Shown one piece after another: positions 1-9,520 of a stretch of DNA of 27,224 nt (positions are counted from its first letter, which is position 1; every line of letters begins with the position of its first letter). The stretch lies in the IMG/VR virus record IMGVR_UViG_3300020205_001013, positions 1 to 27,224 of that record. The stretch is one strand, 5' to 3'. The notes beneath the pieces are model-generated. The model saw only the letters and a program-made list of their open reading frames with translations, was not told where the DNA came from and made no database searches. This stretch comes from a virus. The position numbers and the translations under genes are program-made.

Positions 1-14
1 AATGCTTTGGCTCG

Positions 15-44
15 TTGGGTCATAAATCGTCCTATAATTATACT
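15..44 (+). promoter_or_regulatory. Possible weak sigma70-like promoter
   Basis: TTGGGT (15-20) and TATACT (39-44) are separated by 18 nt, with a further TATAAT at 33-38. This is upstream of the first gene and of its late promoter. In A+T-rich DNA such matches arise easily by chance, so this is only a candidate. The 1-105 stretch otherwise shows no assignable gene: one plus frame is open throughout and joins the first CDS, and the other two plus frames stop at about 25 and 51, so the end of a preceding gene could lie here. Confidence 0.2.
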
Positions 45-94
45 ACACTATAATTTAGCATATTTTAGAAAGCAAAGCAAGAGTTTTGAGTCGG

Positions 95-101
95 ATAAAT
101 A
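95..101 (+). promoter_or_regulatory. T4-type late promoter
   Basis: ATAAATA core, preceded by GG. T4 late promoters consist only of a TATAAATA-like element at -10, read by RNA polymerase carrying the gp55/gp33 late factors. The core ends 4 nt before the ATG at 106, so transcription would begin at or next to the start codon. Confidence 0.7.
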
Positions 102-105
102 CGAT

Positions 106-501
106 ATGAACTTCACAACCTTCTTTCAAAAAGGTCTTAACAAAACCTTAAAACTATTAAACGGAACTAATTTTTCCTATGCTGGCCCATGGATAACTGT
201 ATATCCAGGCACTGTTATTGACAGCTGGTATGTTGGTGAATTTATGAGTGCTGATTATACAATTTCGATAGATTTAGATTCATCGTCAAAAGAAATAATC
301 AAGTGCTTAGTAGTAGCAAGCCCGCAAACTGCCGCGGTTACAGTTTACGGACAAACATACATTAATGGAAATTTAGTAAATTTAACTGCAACCGTTAATA
401 ATTCTAGAGTATTTTTAACGGCTGATCCAGTTTCAGCACCATGTAAATTGATTTTTAGCGCAACATACTACCAATCTTTAAACACAGTGATCCCCGCATA
501 A
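106..501 (+). CDS. Small beta-rich virion structural protein (unknown role)
   Basis: The protein is 131 aa from ATG 106. The frame is open upstream to the window edge, but no earlier ATG is preceded by a ribosome-binding site. ATG 106 sits 4 nt behind a late promoter, so I chose it. After a short N-terminal helix-like stretch (MNFTTFFQKGL), the protein alternates hydrophobic and polar residues in a pattern expected of a beta sandwich (YTISIDL, IIKCLVVAS, AAVTVYGQ, KLIFSATYY). There is no signal peptide, membrane segment or catalytic motif. The position just upstream of two fibre-like genes, together with the late promoter, suggests a virion component such as a tail or fibre accessory. I recall similar small proteins beside fibre genes in marine T4-like phages, but the function is unknown. 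The TAA stop overlaps the next late promoter. Confidence 0.7.
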   Translation: MNFTTFFQKGLNKTLKLLNGTNFSYAGPWITVYPGTVIDSWYVGEFMSADYTISIDLDSSSKEIIKCLVVASPQTAAVTVYGQTYINGNLVNLTATVNNSRVFLTADPVSAPCKLIFSATYYQSLNTVIPA

Positions 502-504
502 ATA
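498..504 (+). promoter_or_regulatory. T4-type late promoter
   Basis: ATAAATA overlapping the TAA stop (499-501) of the preceding gene. The predicted leader to ATG 557 is about 45-50 nt and contains a GGAG ribosome-binding site at 548-551, so this is a promoter with a conventional leader, unlike the one at 95-101. It probably drives the fibre-like gene and the 2641-aa gene together. Confidence 0.7.
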
Positions 505-556
505 CATATAGTAGTCTTAGCGGATGTTGTAGTTGTTGTAAAAAAGCGGAGATCAC

Positions 557-1132
557 ATGATCGTAACATATATTCCTTTAGAGTCAAAAAGTGGCTTCAA
601 GAGTCCCGGCTTCACGGTCGATCCTGCTGGCAATTTAACAGCAACTTCAATCAATTCGTTAGGTAGTTTGCTAATTGGCGGACTTCCATTCATATCTGGC
701 TCAAATTTAGCCAACACAATTACTGGTAGTAATTTACAAACATTAGGTCGATTAACATCACTAAATGTTGGGTATGACCCTGTTAACAACAATGTGTTAA
801 CTGTTACTGCGCTAGGCATTACTAGTTCAGCACTAACGTCAGTAAACTTAAACAATGGTCTATTATCAATAGATCCAACAAATAATCCAAACAAATTAAC
901 AATAGGCCCAGTTGGGTCTACACCAGTTCGCTTAGATGTATCTGGAATAATTTATGCAACAGCAACAACCGAGTCAACCTCAACAACAACAGGATCAATA
1001 GTTGTAAGCGGTGGTGTTGGCATTGCTAAAGACCTTAATGTAGGCGGCGACACCTTTATTGCGGGTGATACTTACATTGGTGGACAGAACATTAAATCGC
1101 TGGCGGCCGCGCTTGCAGTAGCATTATCATAA
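557..1132 (+). CDS. Fibre-like virion structural protein
   Basis: The protein is 191 aa, and ATG 557 has GGAG 5 nt upstream. It is low in charge and rich in Ser, Thr, Gly, Asn and Val. Residues about 142-172 carry the pattern TGSIVVSGGVGIAKDLNVGG followed by DTFIAGDTYIGG, a glycine-spaced short-beta repeat (xVxGGVGIxxxLNVGG) that I recognise from phage fibre and baseplate-spike proteins, where it usually forms trimeric beta structures. There is no enzymatic motif. It lies 11 nt upstream of the giant structural gene and is probably co-transcribed with it, so a fibre, spike or fibre-attachment role is likely. The exact T4 counterpart cannot be given. Confidence 0.7.
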   Translation: MIVTYIPLESKSGFKSPGFTVDPAGNLTATSINSLGSLLIGGLPFISGSNLANTITGSNLQTLGRLTSLNVGYDPVNNNVLTVTALGITSSALTSVNLNNGLLSIDPTNNPNKLTIGPVGSTPVRLDVSGIIYATATTESTSTTTGSIVVSGGVGIAKDLNVGGDTFIAGDTYIGGQNIKSLAAALAVALS

Positions 1133-1143
1133 GAGAAAATTAA

Positions 1144-4100
1144 ATGGCAAAGAAAAGAATAACAAATTATGTGTTTCAACCAGGCGTATCTAAAAGCAGT
1201 AACGCCTATCCAAATGCTCACGCACTACTAGTTGCTAACAAATCTTTTATACAAAAAGAAGCAAGAGCATGGATTAGCCAACAAATCACTATTGATAGTG
1301 CTAATAACCTATATCCGGATGCTGTTAGACTATTGACGCTTAATAAACAATTTATTTTAGATGAAATATCAGCTTGGACAACTGCCCAGGTAGCAACTGC
1401 AACTGTTTCTTCAGTCTTTTTTGGATACGTATACGGCGCAACTGAAATTGCAAAATGTAAACGAGATGTAGGATATCTTGTTGATGCGTTAGCTTACGAT
1501 ATTCGATACGGTGGAAATGAACGAGTAAGTTTTGTTGCAAGCCAGTATTATCTAAGCGGCACAATACAAGTTATTAATGCTCAGGTTGAAACAGCAATTC
1601 AAACAAAGTTATGGAATTTAATCCAAGGCTTTGTAATGCAAAAGATTCTTTACTCTCCAACTGATCAAAGTCCAGTTACTAGTACACAAAATATAACAGG
1701 CAATGCTGGTGAAGCTGCCGCTGTCACTCGAGCGTTTGTGTTATCGCCAATGATTAGTAATGTTATTAACGGCGGATTATCAACATTACCAGCTACCATA
1801 TATTCACAATATAATTTTCCAGGATACACTTACGATTCAGACAAGTGTGAACGTGATGTAGGATATGTAATTGACGCATATTTGCATGATTTAAAATATG
1901 GCGGTAACGTTAGCACACGCCTAATTAGTAGCCGTTATTGGGACGGTGAAAATCCTCAAGTTGACGGTGATCGTAAACCTGAAATTGCAACACATACCTT
2001 TATTCGTGATTTAATAAACGATTATATTTTTAGAGGTGATTATATTGCAAAGTGCGAACGAGATATTGGCTATCTGTTAGACGGAGTTAAGTATGACATT
2101 ACTCTTGGTACAAATTACAATTCAATATTTTTAGGATTAGCAGAATATAACTCGTTAGACATTGATGATATTGTTGTTTCTACAATTCAAGCCGCTGCCT
2201 CTGCGGTAGCTAACTTAACCGAAGTATCTTCTAGTGCAACAGCATTATCAAGATCTAATGATTTCTTTTCCGAAGTAGTAGACATTGCTACTAACGGAAG
2301 AAGCTCGGCAAATGTACTAACCTATAGTAATCCAACAACTGCAACTGCAAGTAGAATTGCAGTAAAAGACAAACTAGTTGCTAACAGAGATTTCTTAGCT
2401 GAAGAAATTAACGCATGGGTAGCATTAAATTATCCAGCGTCAACACATGATCCTGCTAAATGTATTCGAGATGTACATTATGCAATTGATGCGCTTTGTT
2501 ATGATATGTTATATGGCGGGAATAGTGCAACATACGCACAGGCTAAATTTTTCTTCTACGGATTTGCTAGCGGCGCGGCCGGCATCAATTCAACACATAC
2601 TGCAACAACAATTGCGGCTTATAATTATTTAAAGTCTATTATAGACAATGTTGTACAAGGGCAAGCAATAGTACCAACAACTGTTGGATCAAATCCAAAC
2701 ACACTCGCACAAACTACTTCTGGTAACAATGCAACATTGAGTGATGCAACTGCTTGCCAAAATTTAGTTCAAATAACTACCAATGTAATTAGTGCGGCTT
2801 CACAATCAGCGGCGTTAACCTACCTTGCTGGGGTTACTAAAACATATCCGGATGTCACTTGGGCACCAACACCTTTACAAGATGCCGAAGATGCAATTAT
2901 ATTAGCTAAAGATTCTATCATTGCAAGCGTAGTAGGCTACCAACCGTTACAAATTACAGTACCAATACAATCATTACCTGCTCCAGGTGAAGCAGGCGCA
3001 ACTCCAAGAATTACGTCACTAGCGGGAATTGTTGTTACAGTTATTACCAACGGATTGGCATCATTACCGGCAATAGCAAACGGAGTAACATCTCTTAAAA
3101 TTCAAGGATATTACCCACTTGACAAGATACTGTTAATTACAAATTCAAAAACAAATCAAATTATTTACAACTTCAGCGATCCGCAGTTAGGTGCAACGGC
3201 AACTTTTGATGCACCGCATAACAGTAATGGGCGCGACCGTGATGAAGATTATCCGTCATATTTACAAACTACTGATACTATTACTGTTTTAGAATTAGAA
3301 GCAGACACAAGTACCGGATCATCTACGGATGATATTCAAATATTTGTTGAAGCAGAAGAACAAAAAACTAGACCATATGATTTTGGCACAGACGCTATTG
3401 AACGTATGCGTGTTGCACAACCACAGTCCATGCTTGACGCTGACTTTGAGTACGGACTACAGCCTACTAAGTGGCAGGCAATTGGAGTTGCTCGCGGATA
3501 TCCTTCAGTGTATGAAATTCCAGGCACTGATACTGCTGTTGTTTCAGTAACAACCGATGCATCAACTGGTACTGGTGGCGTTGGTAACTCATTGATTACA
3601 GTTACTACGCAAGGCCCGCATGGATTTAGTGCAGGCACGCCTATTACAATTCGAGCACTAGCAAACACTATATCTGGATTTAGTCGAGCAGAAGGTACAT
3701 TTATTATTATTTCTGTGCCTACTCCGGCAACATTTACATACTACGCTACCGCTAAAGTAGGTACAAGTAATGGCCAGGTGCTTGCAACTAGTTACTCACA
3801 GCTACGAAAAGGCGCCTTCTATACAGGAGCGTCAATTGGTTCTCCTACAATCAGCGTAAACAGTAACGGTCTTAATAGTTCGTTCAGTTCTAAGTTTATT
3901 ACACCGATAACTTCGGATCAGGTTGCAGTAGCGGCCACCTTGCCTTTATTAAACGTTCCTCTAAGTGGTACTGGTATAAACGCTGGCACTCAAGTTACTG
4001 GAACTGTTGGCCCGGGCGGTCTTGCAGTAACCGCTAATATTAGTGATCCAGTGTCAATTGGAGATACTTCAATTACAGTAGTTGATGCAACTGGTGTACT

Positions 4101-7100
4101 AGAGGGTATGGCCATTGATAACGGAACTGGCACTGCAATATTTGTAAGTACAGTATCTACTAATACTATTAGCTTTACTCAACCTTTAACTGCCAATCGT
4201 GGCGGCGCATCTCAATCATATACTAATAAGACTGGCACAAATATTATACCAGGCGGCACTGGCGCATTGTTTGATGTTGACCGAGTTTCTGGAGTATATA
4301 CAAATATTAATATTAGCGATCCAGGCCTTGACTACGTTGACGGTAGTCGATTAGTAATTCTAGGTACCGACTTAGGCGGTGCTAGTCCCGCAAACGATTT
4401 AACTATTAAAGTATCCTCAACAATTAATCTTGACACATTTAACAACGTGGTACAAAATGGTACTAGTGGTATAGGTACTAGTGCAGAGTTTAATATAACA
4501 CTTCTTTCAGGAGGAGCATACGAGGTAACTAACATTTCAACTTCTGGATCAGATTATGCAGTAGGTGATACAATAACATTATTAGGTACAAATCTTGGTG
4601 GTGCTACACCTGCAAATGATGCAACTGTTACAGTAGCAACAGTGACCCAAAACTATTCAGGTATTACTCAAGACAGCACAACTGGATTAGGCAGTACTGC
4701 AACATTTAATATTTCTAGAACTGGAGCAGTATATACACTAACTGTTTCTACAAAAGGTATTGATTACACACCAGGCGATACTGTTACAATATTTGGTACG
4801 CAACTTGGTGGCGCAACGCCTGCTAACGATTTAACATTCACTGTCACTGACGTAGATATCACTAATGGTATTAACGCTTTTGATACACAAATAGGCATTG
4901 CTACAGGCATTGGCGGCATTTATGGAGTTAGCAGTATTACCGGTATTTGTAACTTTGTTGGCGGCTTAATTAATACAGTTTCAGTTGTGTCAGGAACTAG
5001 TATTAGTGGTGAAAGAGAGTATGCGGCTATTATACAAGACGCAACTAGCGCATCAGGGTCAGGCGCAATATTTGACATTGCAACCAGCGGTGGAATTTAT
5101 GATGTAGTTATTGTTGATCCAGGTTTAACCTATGCATTTGGCGACACTATTACTATTTTAGGAACTCAATTAGGCGGATTAAGTCCTGCAAACGACCTAG
5201 AACTTACCGTGACTAGCGCAAGTTCATTTGGTGGCGGAATACTAGCATTCAATACAGCAGGAGTACCATCAAGCGTTGACGATAATTTTCTAGCAGTTTC
5301 TGTGACTAATATTGCTCCGGGCGACGGAGCATCCTTTGATATTAGCCGAGCAGGCGGATTATATACATCTGTGACAGTTAATCTGCCAGGACTTGGCTAC
5401 GAAGTCAACGACAGAATTGTATTGAACGGTGCAAATTTTGGCGGTGTAAATCCTACCAATAACGTCACACTGACTGTTACTAGCGTAAATGTATCAGACG
5501 GTAGTATTGTTACATCAACAGCCTCAGGTACTGCGGTATCGGGGTCAGCACTTGAGTTTTGGTCGGCAGTTGCATTAAGTGAACCTACTACTGCAAGTAT
5601 TCCAGATAATACAACACTTACTACGTCAGCTATTGCCACTATACAGATTAGATTTACTAGTCCGCACGGTCTAGTTCCAGGAGCAAACATACTAGTTGAT
5701 ATTTCAAGCGCAGGAACTAACCATGCTCTTGCTAAAGGTCCATTCTATGTTGAATCAGTTCCGAGTCCAACCACAATAAATTTCACAGCAAGAACGGTAG
5801 GCGTAGTTGACACCGGCGTTGCATTGGTTGGATTAGTATATGCTAGACCGGACAGTTATTTTATTCATAGACCGTATGACGGCGGTGTGCAGTTAGGTAC
5901 TGGCGGTCCACAACACGGCGCACAGGCAATTCGTATGAGTAAGAAATATATTCGTTACCAATCTGGTAAAGGTATTATGTACACTACCGGTGCGCTGTTT
6001 GCACCAAGCTATAATTTACAATCAATTAGCGCAGATGGAACATCTGTTGGTGCTTATATTACCGTAACAACAGATGACGTAGATCACGGTTGTCAAGTTG
6101 GCGGCAGAATTAGAATTATTGGTGTTGATACTGCCGGTTATAACGGCGAGTACATTATTAGCGATGTTATAACCGAGCGCCAATTTAAAGTACAAGCATA
6201 TACTACATTGGCAAATGTGTATGGTTCAATTACAACGGCGGCTCAAATGTCAATTGTTGGTTGGCATGGTGCCACAGTACGTGCTGGAACATTTGATGAT
6301 CAAAACGGTATGTTCTGGGAATATGACGGCACTGAATTAGCAGTTGGTAAACGTTCTAGTACATTACAATTATCTGGTATATCAAGTATTAATAGAGATA
6401 GTAATACATTAACTGGTTCTAATACACGGTTCCGTGATCAAGTTAAGGCAGGCGATCGTATTGTTATTAAGGGAATGACACACGTGGTTTCAAACGTGCA
6501 AAGTCAAACACAACTAACTGTCACTCCAGATTATCGTGGTGCAGTTAACGCTGTACAATCAAAAGTTTGTTTAGTACAAGATTTAATTATTAAACAAAGT
6601 GATTTTAACCTAGACCGCTTAGACGGAACTGGTCCAAGCGGATACAATTTAGACATCAGTAAAATGCAGATGATTGGTATGCAATGGTCATGGTACGGTG
6701 CTGGATTTATTGATTACATGTTAAGAGGTTCGGATGGTAACTATGTGTTTGCTCACCGTATTCGTAACAGCAACATTAACACTGAAGCATATATGCGTAC
6801 TGGTAACATGCCAGTGCGTTATGAAGTTATTAACGAAAGTGCCCTTGGTAAATTAAAATCATCAATTACTGCAACACAAACAACAATACCATTAATTGAT
6901 GCAAGCCAGTTTCCAAATGAAGCCGGCACTGTTTACATTGACAACGAATTAGTTCAGTTTGGTGGCAAGGTAAACAACACACTAATTAATTGTGTACGTT
7001 CAAGCCCAATGGTATTGTTTACCGGCGGAGCTCAGCGATCATTCAGAGCAGGACTTGCATCAGTACACGAATACAATACCGGAGTAATATTAGTAAGTAA

Positions 7101-9069
7101 CACAATTACTCCAATTATTAGTCACTGGGGTAGTGCAATGTTGACAGACGGACGCTTTGACGAAGATCGAGGCTATTTGTTTAACTATGCATCTACAGGT
7201 ATTCAAGTATCAACTACAAAACAAACAGCATTCTTAATTCGACTAGCACCAAGCGTATCTAACGCTATTATTGGTGATTTAGGAGAACGAGAACTTATTA
7301 ACCGTGCGCAACTATTGTTAAAATCAATTGCTGTAACATCTGACTCAGGTACAGGTGGTCTAGTGGTTGAAGGCGTATTGAATCCTCAAAACTATCCAGT
7401 TGATCCGGCTGCAATTTCGTGGTCGGGATTGGCGGGTAGTTCAGCAGGCGGCCAACCATCGTTTGCACAAGTAGCTCCGGGTGGTTCTGTATCATGGGCA
7501 GGCGGCGCAACTACTACAACCAGTACTGCAACAACTACAACGGCATTAACAGGTACTGCGTCAGTTCCAAACAACTCACTATTTGAGTCAGCAATTGGTT
7601 CAGCTGTGTTGTATGTAACCAAAGCAAGCTGGGACACACTAGGCGCGGCAGTTGGATTCTCTGTTGCGGCAAGCGAAACAAAATACCCAAGTGGTACTAC
7701 AGTTTCATCTGTAACTGCTAACCCTAGTCCAATTGCAACTACTCTAGGCGTTATTACAGGTACTGCAACTATTCCACCCAGTGTAAACTTTAAGACACCT
7801 GCTGGATCTAATCAATTATTCTTTACACAGGCTTCGTGGAATGCATTAGGCGCTGTTGCTGGGACTGCAATTTTTAGTCCAGACTTTGGTCCTGGAACAA
7901 CAGTTCAAAGTATTGCTGGCCCTAGCTTTGCCGCTGGACAGAGCTATTTTACTATTACAACAAGTACTAACTCATTGGTTCCGCATAATCCAGTTACAAC
8001 TAGTTTAGCAACTTATTATCTCCAAGCATTTAATAGCATTCAAGTTACTGCATATTTTAATGTGGGACAATCTATTGCTCCTTATCAAATTGGCGATAGC
8101 ATTACTATAAGTGGTAATCCGTCCAGGCCGCAAGTTAATGGTACTTGGTCTGTTACTGCGTGTACAACCTCGTATGTGCAGTTTAACATAGCTACTACAT
8201 TGAATACTAACGGCGGCTCAAACGGAACTGTAGTAAACAACAACGCTCTTAATACAGTATCATTCTTTATTACTGGCGCGGCAGGCTTAGGTGTAACAGC
8301 GTTAAACTTTACACAAGCAAGTTGGAATTTATTACCAATTGGTACTCGACTAGTTACTAACACCGTTAATGACAGTGCAAAATTTACAGCAGGCACGCAA
8401 ATTTCAGCAATTAGCGCAGTAAGAACATTTGCAGGTACTGCTTACTTTACAGTAACATTTAATTCAGGATTACTTGCCGCACAACCTGCAGGAACAGGTG
8501 TAACGTTTAATTTCACACCATATTACATTATAGGATTAAGCAAATCAGCAACTAGTACAATTGTTGCTAATGCTAGTGTAGCATTTACTCCTGCTGTTAT
8601 TGCAACTAATACGTCATTCTTATATTTTACACAAACGTCGTGGGAAGCACTAACATCAGGTTACGGTGCAACAACTGGAACTGAGATTGTTGACCCAACT
8701 AAATTTCCGTCAGGTACAAAAATTGCTAGTCTTAGTCCTCTAAGCTCATTTGGAGGAGTTGCTTACTATCGTGTTAACTTTACACAGTCGTCAGTAATTG
8801 CAATTTCGGCAGCAAGTACAATTACATTCCAATTTGGTTTGCCTCCTTATGCACAACCTGGTGAAACTGTATTCTCGTTCATTGCGGCACCAGGTGGCGC
8901 ACAAACATTGGACTTAGGTGAGTTGAAAGAATTAACTAATACTACACTAGGCGGCCGCGGAACTTATCCAAACGGTCCAGACGTGTTAGCCATTAACGTT
9001 TATCGTGCGTCAGGTGCCGGTAGTATACCTACTAACATTGTTGTACGTTGGGGTGAAGCGCAGGCTTAA
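1144..9069 (+). CDS. Giant modular virion structural protein (tail fibre/baseplate type)
   Basis: The protein is 2641 aa, starting at ATG 1144 behind a weak AAGAGAAAA site. Three repeat families are visible. (1) Residues about 104, 234, 303 and 439 begin four copies of KCxRDVGYxxDAxxYDxxYGGN, preceded in places by L-x-ANK-x-F-x-x-E-x-x-AW. (2) Residues about 1030-1452 hold five copies of a beta module ending LGG-A-x-PANDLTxTV. (3) Residues about 2150-2530 hold four copies of xFTQASWxxLG...FxxGTxVxSI. Between them (about residues 1570-1920) is a non-repetitive block with RPYDGGVQLGTGGPQHGAQ and MQMIGMQWSWYGAGFIDYM. I recall that block and the CxRDxGY repeats from large structural proteins of marine T4-like phages. 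There is no catalytic motif. It is probably an extended fibre or baseplate-attached protein. The gene ends one base before the convergent Nudix gene. Confidence 0.85.
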   Translation: MAKKRITNYVFQPGVSKSSNAYPNAHALLVANKSFIQKEARAWISQQITIDSANNLYPDAVRLLTLNKQFILDEISAWTTAQVATATVSSVFFGYVYGATEIAKCKRDVGYLVDALAYDIRYGGNERVSFVASQYYLSGTIQVINAQVETAIQTKLWNLIQGFVMQKILYSPTDQSPVTSTQNITGNAGEAAAVTRAFVLSPMISNVINGGLSTLPATIYSQYNFPGYTYDSDKCERDVGYVIDAYLHDLKYGGNVSTRLISSRYWDGENPQVDGDRKPEIATHTFIRDLINDYIFRGDYIAKCERDIGYLLDGVKYDITLGTNYNSIFLGLAEYNSLDIDDIVVSTIQAAASAVANLTEVSSSATALSRSNDFFSEVVDIATNGRSSANVLTYSNPTTATASRIAVKDKLVANRDFLAEEINAWVALNYPASTHDPAKCIRDVHYAIDALCYDMLYGGNSATYAQAKFFFYGFASGAAGINSTHTATTIAAYNYLKSIIDNVVQGQAIVPTTVGSNPNTLAQTTSGNNATLSDATACQNLVQITTNVISAASQSAALTYLAGVTKTYPDVTWAPTPLQDAEDAIILAKDSIIASVVGYQPLQITVPIQSLPAPGEAGATPRITSLAGIVVTVITNGLASLPAIANGVTSLKIQGYYPLDKILLITNSKTNQIIYNFSDPQLGATATFDAPHNSNGRDRDEDYPSYLQTTDTITVLELEADTSTGSSTDDIQIFVEAEEQKTRPYDFGTDAIERMRVAQPQSMLDADFEYGLQPTKWQAIGVARGYPSVYEIPGTDTAVVSVTTDASTGTGGVGNSLITVTTQGPHGFSAGTPITIRALANTISGFSRAEGTFIIISVPTPATFTYYATAKVGTSNGQVLATSYSQLRKGAFYTGASIGSPTISVNSNGLNSSFSSKFITPITSDQVAVAATLPLLNVPLSGTGINAGTQVTGTVGPGGLAVTANISDPVSIGDTSITVVDATGVLEGMAIDNGTGTAIFVSTVSTNTISFTQPLTANRGGASQSYTNKTGTNIIPGGTGALFDVDRVSGVYTNINISDPGLDYVDGSRLVILGTDLGGASPANDLTIKVSSTINLDTFNNVVQNGTSGIGTSAEFNITLLSGGAYEVTNISTSGSDYAVGDTITLLGTNLGGATPANDATVTVATVTQNYSGITQDSTTGLGSTATFNISRTGAVYTLTVSTKGIDYTPGDTVTIFGTQLGGATPANDLTFTVTDVDITNGINAFDTQIGIATGIGGIYGVSSITGICNFVGGLINTVSVVSGTSISGEREYAAIIQDATSASGSGAIFDIATSGGIYDVVIVDPGLTYAFGDTITILGTQLGGLSPANDLELTVTSASSFGGGILAFNTAGVPSSVDDNFLAVSVTNIAPGDGASFDISRAGGLYTSVTVNLPGLGYEVNDRIVLNGANFGGVNPTNNVTLTVTSVNVSDGSIVTSTASGTAVSGSALEFWSAVALSEPTTASIPDNTTLTTSAIATIQIRFTSPHGLVPGANILVDISSAGTNHALAKGPFYVESVPSPTTINFTARTVGVVDTGVALVGLVYARPDSYFIHRPYDGGVQLGTGGPQHGAQAIRMSKKYIRYQSGKGIMYTTGALFAPSYNLQSISADGTSVGAYITVTTDDVDHGCQVGGRIRIIGVDTAGYNGEYIISDVITERQFKVQAYTTLANVYGSITTAAQMSIVGWHGATVRAGTFDDQNGMFWEYDGTELAVGKRSSTLQLSGISSINRDSNTLTGSNTRFRDQVKAGDRIVIKGMTHVVSNVQSQTQLTVTPDYRGAVNAVQSKVCLVQDLIIKQSDFNLDRLDGTGPSGYNLDISKMQMIGMQWSWYGAGFIDYMLRGSDGNYVFAHRIRNSNINTEAYMRTGNMPVRYEVINESALGKLKSSITATQTTIPLIDASQFPNEAGTVYIDNELVQFGGKVNNTLINCVRSSPMVLFTGGAQRSFRAGLASVHEYNTGVILVSNTITPIISHWGSAMLTDGRFDEDRGYLFNYASTGIQVSTTKQTAFLIRLAPSVSNAIIGDLGERELINRAQLLLKSIAVTSDSGTGGLVVEGVLNPQNYPVDPAAISWSGLAGSSAGGQPSFAQVAPGGSVSWAGGATTTTSTATTTTALTGTASVPNNSLFESAIGSAVLYVTKASWDTLGAAVGFSVAASETKYPSGTTVSSVTANPSPIATTLGVITGTATIPPSVNFKTPAGSNQLFFTQASWNALGAVAGTAIFSPDFGPGTTVQSIAGPSFAAGQSYFTITTSTNSLVPHNPVTTSLATYYLQAFNSIQVTAYFNVGQSIAPYQIGDSITISGNPSRPQVNGTWSVTACTTSYVQFNIATTLNTNGGSNGTVVNNNALNTVSFFITGAAGLGVTALNFTQASWNLLPIGTRLVTNTVNDSAKFTAGTQISAISAVRTFAGTAYFTVTFNSGLLAAQPAGTGVTFNFTPYYIIGLSKSATSTIVANASVAFTPAVIATNTSFLYFTQTSWEALTSGYGATTGTEIVDPTKFPSGTKIASLSPLSSFGGVAYYRVNFTQSSVIAISAASTITFQFGLPPYAQPGETVFSFIAAPGGAQTLDLGELKELTNTTLGGRGTYPNGPDVLAINVYRASGAGSIPTNIVVRWGEAQA

Positions 9070-9070
9070 T

Positions 9071-9520
9071 TTATATCAGTTCAACAAGGTCAAAAACTGT
9101 TTGAAGTTTTGTGCGGATGGTTTTATTACTAAAACTATTCCGCAGACCTTGATGTAACGGTTTAGGCGCATGGTCAATGTTAACCCATGACCAACCGCAG
9201 TGTTCATCGCTTAGTTCAGGAACAAATTCGTTTTGAATAACACATAGGTAAGTGTGGAAGTTAAAAACTTTATCGTTAGAAACAAATGTTTCAATTGGAA
9301 TTGTTTTTAATACTTTTGGCATTGCACCAATTTCTTCAGTAACTTCACGTTGTAATCCCTGCCAAGGGTTTTCGTCTTGAAGGTTGGTACCGCCAACTAA
9401 TCCCCAAGTGCCAGAGTGTTTACCGTGAGCTTTTTGTAATAACAGGAATCGTCGTGTAGATTTAGCGTAGAACAATGCTCCGCTACAAACTATACGATCT
9501 TTTACAATTCCAGTCTCCAT
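9071..9520 (-). CDS. Nudix hydrolase
   Basis: The protein is 149 aa. A complete Nudix box (Gx5Ex7REUxEExGU) spans residues 44-66: G44, E50, then REVTEEIGA at 58-66, with the metal-binding glutamates intact. Nudix enzymes hydrolyse nucleoside diphosphates linked to another group (damaged dNTPs, ADP-ribose, NADH, dinucleoside polyphosphates). The substrate cannot be read from the sequence. The start at 9520 overlaps the end of gp15 by 19 nt and has an AGGTAGG site inside gp15, so translation is probably coupled to the neck/tail operon. It would therefore be made late with structural proteins, which is unusual for a nucleotide enzyme. The tail converges on the giant structural gene with a one-base gap. 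Confidence 0.9.
   Translation of the reverse strand: METGIVKDRIVCSGALFYAKSTRRFLLLQKAHGKHSGTWGLVGGTNLQDENPWQGLQREVTEEIGAMPKVLKTIPIETFVSNDKVFNFHTYLCVIQNEFVPELSDEHCGWSWVNIDHAPKPLHQGLRNSFSNKTIRTKLQTVFDLVELI

Noticed and set aside
7-105. Upstream TTG extension of the first gene (about 33 extra residues)
   Set aside because: No ribosome-binding site before the TTG, and the late promoter at 95-101 would start transcription after it. ATG 106 fits the promoter spacing seen at other genes.
553-894. 113-aa open frame on the minus strand
   Set aside because: Lies wholly inside the fibre-like gene on the plus strand. Composition is that expected of the complement of a Thr/Ser/Asn-rich coding sequence, and no promoter or ribosome-binding site is seen.
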